Assembly (NCBI GenBank): GCA_021792555.1
Contig: JAJYUL010000006.1
Location: 1-64,000, forward strand
Direction of reading: 5' to 3'
From: Pseudomonadota bacterium
GTDB taxonomy: Bacteria > Pseudomonadota > Gammaproteobacteria > Steroidobacterales > Steroidobacteraceae
Length of the DNA: 64,000 nucleotides
The notes under the pieces are model-generated. The model saw nothing but the letters and a program-made list of their open reading frames with translations, was not told the origin of the DNA and made no database searches. A program made the position numbers and the translations under genes. Below are positions 57,333-64,000 of the stretch, in pieces (position 1 is the first letter of the stretch; each line of letters opens with the position of its first letter).

Positions 57333-58795
57333 GCGCCCCTCCGCGGCGGCAGCAGTGCCGCAAGCCGCGCCGGCAGTCCGTGCGCGACCGCACTGATGTT
57401 GCCCGCGCCCATGGTGACGATCAGGTCGCTGTCGCGGATCACGTCGCGCAGCGACTCGGCCAGTTCTTCCACTCGCTCGACGAACAGCGGCTCGACCTGC
57501 CCGCGGCTGCGCACCGCGCGGCAGATGGCGCGCCCGTCGGCGCCGGCGATGGGCGCCTCGCCGGCCGCGTACACCTCCGTGACCAGCAGCACATCGACGC
57601 CCGCGAGCACCTTGCCGAAGTCATCGATGAGGTCGTGCGTGCGGCTGTAGCGGTGCGGCTGAAAGGCGAGCACGATGCGCCGGCCGGGGTAGCCCTGGCG
57701 CAGCGCCTCGAGGGTGGCGGCCACTTCGGTCGGATGATGACCGTAGTCATCGACGACCGTGACCCGGCCGACCGCGGTGTCGAAATCGGCCACGTGCTGC
57801 AGCCGCCGGTCGATGCCCTGGAACTGCGCGAGCGCCCGGCCGATGGCCGCATCGGCGATGCCGAGGTCCGTGGCCACGGCGATCGCCGCCAGCGCGTTCA
57901 ACACGTTGTGCGTGCCGGGCAGGTTGACGGCGACCTCGAGCGGTCCGCCCGCCGGGCGCGTCACGGTAAAGCGTGTCCTGAGCCCCTCGCGGCGCACGTT
58001 GCTGCCGCGCACGTCCGCATCGGCGCTGAGGCCGTAGGTGAGCACGTGGCGCCCGACGCGCGGCAGGATGGCCCGCACGTTCTCGCAATCGAGGCACAGC
58101 ACCGCCAGGCCGTAGAACGGCAGGTTGTGCAGAAAGTCGACGAAGCTCTGCGCCAGGCGCGCGAAATCCCCGCCGTGGGTGGCGAGGTGATCGTTGTCGA
58201 TGTTGGTCACCACCGCCACGAGCGGCTGCAGGTGCATGAACGAGGCATCGCTCTCGTCCGCCTCGGCGACGAGATAGCGGCCCGAGCCCAGCCGGGCGTG
58301 GCTGCCGGCGCTCTTCAGGCGCCCGCCGATCACGAAGGTCGGATCCTCCCCGCCCTCGGCGAGGATGCTGGCGATGAGACTGGTGGTGGTCGTCTTGCCG
58401 TGGGTGCCGGCGACCGCGATGGCGTAGCGGAAACGCATCAGCTCCCCGAGCATCTCGGCGCGCGAGACCACCGGAATGCGCAGCTCCTGCGCGGCGGCCA
58501 CTTCCGGATTGTCCTTGGCAATGGCGCTCGACACGACCAGCACGTCGGCGCCGGCGATGTTGGTCGCGGCGTGCCCGAGGAGGATCTTCGCCCCGAGCGC
58601 GGCCAGCCGCTCGGTCACCGCGCCGCCGCGCAGGTCCGAGCCCTGCACGCGGTAGCCGAGGTTCAGCAGCACCTCCGCGATGCCGCTCATGCCGCTGCCG
58701 CCGATCCCGACGAAATGGATGGTGTCGATGCGGCGCATGCGGCCGATGCCCTGCAGTCCGCGCCGCTCGCCGGTCACGTCCGTCGGCCCGCTCAT
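57329..58795 (-). CDS. murC: UDP-N-acetylmuramate--L-alanine ligase
   Basis: [48 protein letters not shown]. Confidence 0.97.
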   Translation of the reverse strand: MSGPTDVTGERRGLQGIGRMRRIDTIHFVGIGGSGMSGIAEVLLNLGYRVQGSDLRGGAVTERLAALGAKILLGHAATNIAGADVLVVSSAIAKDNPEVAAAQELRIPVVSRAEMLGELMRFRYAIAVAGTHGKTTTTSLIASILAEGGEDPTFVIGGRLKSAGSHARLGSGRYLVAEADESDASFMHLQPLVAVVTNIDNDHLATHGGDFARLAQSFVDFLHNLPFYGLAVLCLDCENVRAILPRVGRHVLTYGLSADADVRGSNVRREGLRTRFTVTRPAGGPLEVAVNLPGTHNVLNALAAIAVATDLGIADAAIGRALAQFQGIDRRLQHVADFDTAVGRVTVVDDYGHHPTEVAATLEALRQGYPGRRIVLAFQPHRYSRTHDLIDDFGKVLAGVDVLLVTEVYAAGEAPIAGADGRAICRAVRSRGQVEPLFVERVEELAESLRDVIRDSDLIVTMGAGNISAVAHGLPARLAALLPPRRGA

Positions 58796-59877
58796 GCGGC
58801 CCTCCCGAGGTACTTCAGGCAGCTCTCGGCGAGCCGCTCGGTGGCATCCGGCCGGGCAAGCTCGCGGGCGCGCTCGCCCATCTCGAGGAGCCGGCCGCGC
58901 TCGGCGCACAGGCGCTCGAGCTCGGCGGCGAGCCGCTCGGCCGTGAGCTCGCGCTCGGGCATCAGCACCGCGGCGCCCTGGCGAACCAGCAGGCGCGCGT
59001 TGTGCGTCTGGTGATCGTCGACCGCGGCGGGAAACGGCACCAGCACCGCACCGAGGCCGGCGGCGGCCAACTCCGAGACCGTGAGCGCTCCGGCGCGGCA
59101 GATGACGAGGTCCGCCCAGGCGTACGCCTCGGCCATGTCGGTGATGAACGGCTGCACGTCCGCCTTGATGCCGGCCTCGACATAGCTCTGCCGGCACGCC
59201 GCGAGCCAGCGCTCGCCCGCCTGGTGGCGCACCTCGAGCCGGCAGGTGGCCGCCGCCCGCGCCAGCGCGAACGGCACCACCGTATTGAGCCGCACGGCGC
59301 CCTGGCTGCCGCCGATGACGAGCACGCGCACCGGCGCGGTGCGGCCCGCCAGGCGCTCGCGCGGCGGGGCGAGCGAGGCGATCTCGCGCCGCACGGGATT
59401 GCCGATGGCCCGGGCGCGCACCCCCGGACCGAAGCTGCCCGGGAAGGCCTCGAACACCTCGCGCGCGAGCGGCGCCAACGCCCGGTTGGTGAATCCCGCG
59501 ATCGCGTTCTGCTCGTGGATGATGAGCGGCCGGCGCGTGAGCCAGGCAGCCACCCCGCCCGGACCGGTGACGAAGCCCCCGAGCCCCACCACCACGCGCG
59601 GACGGCGGCGGCGCATCACGCCGAGCGCCTGCCACAGCGCCACGGCGAGCCGCCAGGGCGCGGCGAGCCGGGTCTTCCAGCCTTTGCCGCGCAGTCCGCC
59701 CACCGAGAGCCACTCGATGTCGATGCCCTCGGCCGGCACCAGCCGCGCTTCGATGCCGCGCCGCGTGCCGAGCCAGACGACCTCCACCGAGTGCGCCCGC
59801 AGGCTGCGGGCGAGCGCGAGCGCCGGGAAGACGTGCCCGCCGGTGCCGCCCGCCATGATGAGAATGGGCCCCTTCAC
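58792..59877 (-). CDS. murG: MurG glycosyltransferase (GTG start)
   Basis: [55 protein letters not shown]. Confidence 0.97.
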   Translation of the reverse strand: MKGPILIMAGGTGGHVFPALALARSLRAHSVEVVWLGTRRGIEARLVPAEGIDIEWLSVGGLRGKGWKTRLAAPWRLAVALWQALGVMRRRRPRVVVGLGGFVTGPGGVAAWLTRRPLIIHEQNAIAGFTNRALAPLAREVFEAFPGSFGPGVRARAIGNPVRREIASLAPPRERLAGRTAPVRVLVIGGSQGAVRLNTVVPFALARAAATCRLEVRHQAGERWLAACRQSYVEAGIKADVQPFITDMAEAYAWADLVICRAGALTVSELAAAGLGAVLVPFPAAVDDHQTHNARLLVRQGAAVLMPERELTAERLAAELERLCAERGRLLEMGERARELARPDATERLAESCLKYLGRAA

Positions 59878-61070
59878 TGCCCGTCCTCCGCGCGCAGCCG
59901 CGCCGCACCGCGGCTCTCGATCAGCGCCTCGTGATAGATCCGCAGCAGCAGCCCCACCCACACCAGCGTCATGATCATGCTTGAGCGTCCGTAGCTCATC
60001 ATCGGCAGCGTCAGTCCCTTGGTCGGCAGGATGCCCATGTTCACGCCGATGTTGATGAAGGTCTGCATCCCGAGCCACAGCCCGAAACCGGCGGCGAGCA
60101 GCCGGTGGAAGGTGAGGCCGGCGCGCGCGGCGAGCTCGGCGATCTGAAATGAGCGCCAGACGAGCGCGACGAACAGGCCGATCGTCAGCAGCACCCCGGC
60201 GAGGCCGAGCTCCTCGGCGAGCACCGCGAAGAGAAAGTCGGTGTGCGCCTCGGGCAGATAGAACAGCTTCTGCACGCTGTTGCCGAGACCGACGCCGAAC
60301 CACTTGCCGCGCCCGATCGCGATCAGCGACTGGGTGAGCTGAAAGCCCGCGCCGTAGGCCGAAGCCCACGGATCGATGAAGTTGGTGATGCGCCTGAGGC
60401 GGTACGCCGAGGTCACCGCGAGCAGCGCAAAGGCGATGACCGCCACCACCGTGAGCAGCACCACGTCGCGCAGGCGCGCGCCGGCGAGAAACAGGATGCC
60501 GAAGCCGGTGGCGAACAGCACCGCCGCGGAGCCGAAATCCGGCTCCCCGAGCAGCAGCGCCGCGATGAGCGCGAGCAGCAGCAGCGGCTTGAGCAGCCCG
60601 CCGAAGCTCTCCTGGAGCTCATCCTGGCGGCGCGTCGCGTAACTGGCGATGTAGACCATCACCAGCACGCTCGCGAGCTCGGAGACCTGGAAGCTCAGGC
60701 CCGCCAGGTGCAGCCAGCGCCGCCCGCCGTTGACGCGCACGCCGAGGCCGGGCACGAGCACCGCGAGCAGCAGCACGATCGCCCCGATCATCAGCCAGGG
60801 CGAGAGCCGCTCGAGCCGCTCGCATTTGAAGGAGAACACGAACACCCCGCCGGCCACCCCGAGCGCCACCGCGATCAGCTGCCGCTCGAGAAAGTAAAAC
60901 GGCTGGCCGGTGTAGTGGCCGGCGATCGAGATCGACGCCGAGGTCATCATGATCAGCCCGAACAGCACGATCGCGAGCACGAGCGCCAGGGTCACGGTGT
61001 CGATGTAAATGACCCGCCCGCGCCCGCTCGAGCGGGCGAACGACATCGGTGTGCGCTCGGCGGCGCTCAT
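59874..61070 (-). CDS. ftsW: peptidoglycan polymerase FtsW
   Basis: SEDS features: [69 protein letters not shown]. Confidence 0.97.
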   Translation of the reverse strand: MSAAERTPMSFARSSGRGRVIYIDTVTLALVLAIVLFGLIMMTSASISIAGHYTGQPFYFLERQLIAVALGVAGGVFVFSFKCERLERLSPWLMIGAIVLLLAVLVPGLGVRVNGGRRWLHLAGLSFQVSELASVLVMVYIASYATRRQDELQESFGGLLKPLLLLALIAALLLGEPDFGSAAVLFATGFGILFLAGARLRDVVLLTVVAVIAFALLAVTSAYRLRRITNFIDPWASAYGAGFQLTQSLIAIGRGKWFGVGLGNSVQKLFYLPEAHTDFLFAVLAEELGLAGVLLTIGLFVALVWRSFQIAELAARAGLTFHRLLAAGFGLWLGMQTFINIGVNMGILPTKGLTLPMMSYGRSSMIMTLVWVGLLLRIYHEALIESRGAARLRAEDGQ

Positions 61071-62422
61071 GCCGTCAGCTCCCGCACGGCCTCGGCGAAC
61101 GTCTCGCCGCGGTGCGCATAGTCGCGGAACATGTCGAGGCTGGCGCACGCCGGCGAGAGCAGCACCGTGTCGCCCGCATGCGCCGCGCGGGCCGCGGCGC
61201 GCACCGCCGCGCCCATCGAAGCGCAGATCTCGAGCGCGCACACGCCTTCGAGCGCGCGCTCAAGCAGCGGCGCGTCCCGCCCGATCAGCACCACGTGACG
61301 CGCCTTGCCGCGCAGCGCCGCCGCGAGCGGCGCAAAGTCCTGCCCCTTGCCCTCGCCGCCGGCGATCAGCACCAGCGGCCCGTCCATGCCGCTCACCGCC
61401 GCGAGCGTCGCCCCGACGTTGGTGCCCTTCGAGTCGTTGATGTAGACGACGCCGGCGAGCTCGGCAACCCACTGCGTGCGGTGCGGCAGTCCCGGGAAGT
61501 CGCGCAGCTCCGCGAGCATGTCAGCGAGCGGCAGCGCAAGCGCCTCCCCGAGGGCGAGCGCCGCCAGCGCGTTGGCGGCGTTGTGCAGTCCGCGCAGCCG
61601 CATGGAGGCCACCGGCAGGAGCGGCTCGCCGCGGCGCGCCAGCCAGCGGCCGCCGCGCTCGAGCAGCGTATAGACCGCGCCACCCGCGCCGCTCACCGAG
61701 AACCCGAGCGTGCGCTGACCGGCGCGCGTCATCCGCGCCACCAGCGGGTCGTCGAGGTTGACCACCGCCGTGTCGCAGCGCTCGAAGATGCGCGCCTTGG
61801 AGAGCGCGTACTCCTCGACGGACGGATAGCGGTCGAGGTGATCAGCGGTCACGTTGAGCACCGTGGCCGCCTTCAGATCGATCGACTGGGTGGTGTCGAG
61901 CTGGAAGCTCGACAGCTCGAGCACGTACAGCTCGGTGGGCCGCACTGCGCGCTCGGCCGCCGCCAGGAGCTCGAGGGCCGGCTCGCCGAGGTTGCCGCCG
62001 ACGCGCACCTCGATGCCGGCGCGCGCGGCCATGCGCCCGAGCAGGCTCGTCACGGTGCTCTTGCCGTTCGTGCCCGTGATGCCCACCACCGGCGCGCTCA
62101 CCGCTCGCGCGAACAGCTCGATGTCGCCGAAGATCTCGATCCCGCGGCGGCGCGCCTCGAGGAAGAACGGCAGATTGAGCGGCAGGCCCGGCGAGGCCAC
62201 CACGCACACCGCCTCATCGAGCAGCGCCGGATCGAGCCCGCCGGCGCGCACCTCGATGCCCGGATCGAGGGCACGGAGCTGCTTAAGCTGCGGCGGATCG
62301 GCGCGCGTGTCGGTGACCGCGATCCGCCAGCCGTGCTCGCGCAGATACCGCGCGCACGAGAGCCCCGTGCGTCCGAGCCCGGCGATGACGGCGGTGGCGG
62401 GTTTGTGGCTGGCGGGGCTCAT
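61067..62422 (-). CDS. murD: UDP-N-acetylmuramoyl-L-alanine--D-glutamate ligase
   Basis: [66 protein letters not shown]. Confidence 0.96.
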   Translation of the reverse strand: MSPASHKPATAVIAGLGRTGLSCARYLREHGWRIAVTDTRADPPQLKQLRALDPGIEVRAGGLDPALLDEAVCVVASPGLPLNLPFFLEARRRGIEIFGDIELFARAVSAPVVGITGTNGKSTVTSLLGRMAARAGIEVRVGGNLGEPALELLAAAERAVRPTELYVLELSSFQLDTTQSIDLKAATVLNVTADHLDRYPSVEEYALSKARIFERCDTAVVNLDDPLVARMTRAGQRTLGFSVSGAGGAVYTLLERGGRWLARRGEPLLPVASMRLRGLHNAANALAALALGEALALPLADMLAELRDFPGLPHRTQWVAELAGVVYINDSKGTNVGATLAAVSGMDGPLVLIAGGEGKGQDFAPLAAALRGKARHVVLIGRDAPLLERALEGVCALEICASMGAAVRAAARAAHAGDTVLLSPACASLDMFRDYAHRGETFAEAVRELTA

Positions 62423-63504
62423 CTGAGTTTCAGCGTCGCGAGTCCCGCCAGCACCAGGATCAGCGAGATGATCCAGAAGCGCACGATGACCTTCGGCTCG
62501 GCCCAGCCCTTCAGTTCGAAGTGGTGATGCAGCGGGGCCATGCGGAAGATGCGCCGTCCGGTGAGCTTGAACGAGGCCACCTGCAGGATCACCGAGGCGG
62601 TCTCGAGCACGAACACCCCGCCCATCAGCAGCGCCACCAGCTCCTGGCGCACCATGACGGCGATCACGCCGAGCGCCGCGCCGATCGCGAGCGCGCCCAC
62701 ATCGCCCATGAACACCTGCGCCGGATAGGCGTTGAACCAGAGAAAGCCGAGCCCCGCCCCGGAGAGCGCCGAGCAGAAGATGAGCAGCTCGCCCGCCCCC
62801 GGAATCATCGGGATCTCGAGGTAATGCGCGAACACGGCGTTGCCGCTGGCATAGGCGAAGATGCCGAGCGCCGCCGAGACCAGCGCCGCCGGCATGATGG
62901 CCAGGCCATCGAGACCGTCGGTGAGATTGACCGCGTTGCTCATGCCGACGGTCATGAAATAGGCGATGGTGATGAAAGCAGCGGCCGGCAGCGGCTCGGC
63001 GAACGTCTTGATGAAGGGCAGATACAGCGTCCGCTCGGCCGGAACGCTCGCCGTGTAATAGAGGACGGCGGCGATGGCCAGACCGAACACCGACTGGAAG
63101 AAGTACTTCCAGCGTGCCGGCAGCCCGCGCGCGTTGCGCACGACGAGCTTGAGGTAGTCATCGAGGAAGCCGATCAGGCCGAACGCGAACGTGGCCGCGA
63201 GCACCAGCCAGACCTGCCGGCTGGTGAGCTTGGCCCACAGCAGCGTGCTCACCAGGGTGGTCACCAGGATGAGCGTGCCGCCCATGGTCGGGGTGCCGGC
63301 CTTGGGCAGGTGGGTCTGCGGTCCGTCGTCGCGCACCACCTGGCCGATCTGATAGCGCGAGAGGCGCTGGATCATCGGCGGACCGACGAGCAGCGAGATC
63401 ACCAGCGAGGATCCCATGGCGAGGATCGCGCGGAACGTCAGGTACGAGAAGACGTTGAATCCCGAGTACCAGGCGAGGAGCCGGTGTGCGAGCCAGTAGA
63501 GCAT
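62419..63504 (-). CDS. mraY: phospho-N-acetylmuramoyl-pentapeptide transferase
   Basis: [57 protein letters not shown]. Confidence 0.98.
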   Translation of the reverse strand: MLYWLAHRLLAWYSGFNVFSYLTFRAILAMGSSLVISLLVGPPMIQRLSRYQIGQVVRDDGPQTHLPKAGTPTMGGTLILVTTLVSTLLWAKLTSRQVWLVLAATFAFGLIGFLDDYLKLVVRNARGLPARWKYFFQSVFGLAIAAVLYYTASVPAERTLYLPFIKTFAEPLPAAAFITIAYFMTVGMSNAVNLTDGLDGLAIMPAALVSAALGIFAYASGNAVFAHYLEIPMIPGAGELLIFCSALSGAGLGFLWFNAYPAQVFMGDVGALAIGAALGVIAVMVRQELVALLMGGVFVLETASVILQVASFKLTGRRIFRMAPLHHHFELKGWAEPKVIVRFWIISLILVLAGLATLKLR

Positions 63505-64000
63505 TCAGTGCGCCTCCGGCGGCGCGCCATCGGCGGTGAGCACCGCGACGACCCGCTCGAGCCTGTTGATCCGCGAGCCCTTGACCAGTACCGACACCCC
63601 CGCTCCCGCCTCGGTGAGCGCCGCACGCAGCGCCTCGGCGAGCGAGGCGGCCTCGGGGAACCAGCGCGCGCCCGCGCCGAAGCGCTCGACCGCGAGCGCC
63701 GCGAGCGAACCGGTGGCGTACAGCCGCTCGATGCCGTGCTCGCGCGCGAACTCGCCGATTTCGAGGTGTGCGCTCTCGGCAAACGCGCCGAGCTCGGCCA
63801 TGTCGCCGAGCACGAGCCAGCGCCGGCCCGCGAGCGAGGCGAGCACCTCGATGCCGGAGCGCACCGAACTCGGGTTGGCGTTGTAGGAGTCGTCGATGAT
63901 CCAGGCGCCGCTCGCGGCCTGCTTCAGCTGCAGCCGCCCGGGCACGGGGCGCACCGCCGCCAGGCCCGCGGCGATGTGCGCCAGGCTCGCCCCGGCGCTC
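63505..64000 (-). CDS. murF: UDP-N-acetylmuramoyl-tripeptide--D-alanyl-D-alanine ligase, partial (5' end outside window)
   Basis: RPVPGRLQLKQAASGAWIIDDSYNANPSSVRSGIEVLASL; GRRWLVLGDMAELG. Confidence 0.94.
   Translation of the reverse strand, partial: SAGASLAHIAAGLAAVRPVPGRLQLKQAASGAWIIDDSYNANPSSVRSGIEVLASLAGRRWLVLGDMAELGAFAESAHLEIGEFAREHGIERLYATGSLAALAVERFGAGARWFPEAASLAEALRAALTEAGAGVSVLVKGSRINRLERVVAVLTADGAPPEAH

Overview
A high-GC, probably gammaproteobacterial chromosomal segment. Housekeeping blocks flank one accessory island. Left block: a transposase 3' remnant, mutS, GNAT, lipase, aspS, ADH, DUF502, fmdB, clpB, pgeF, rluD/bamD, an HTH/TA-like remnant, nadE, sucD, sucC and pilS-pilR. 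Right block: pilA-pilB-pilC-pilD-coaE-zapD-yacG, mutT, secA, M23 peptidase, DciA/DUF721, lpxC, then the dcw cluster ftsZ-ftsA-ftsQ-ddlB-murB-murC-murG-ftsW-murD-mraY-murF (murF is cut by the window edge). The most interesting content is the ~17 kb, visibly more AT-rich island (~21.8-39.0 kb) between pilSR and pilA. It encodes a DprE1-like FAD oxidoreductase, a DprE2-like SDR, a HAD-UbiA fusion resembling DPPR synthase, two GtrA proteins, two large GT-C-like membrane proteins, a DPM1-like GT2, a rhamnosyltransferase-like GT2, a methyltransferase and a TPR-sulfotransferase. I interpret this as a decaprenyl-phosphoryl-D-arabinofuranose type pathway plus a second lipid-linked sugar pathway, placed so that it could decorate type IV pilin. 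The precedent is D-Araf-modified pilin (TfpW) of P. aeruginosa Pa5196. Pilin as the target is inference. All calls come from reading the translations and motifs; no database search was run, and family alignments are from memory.
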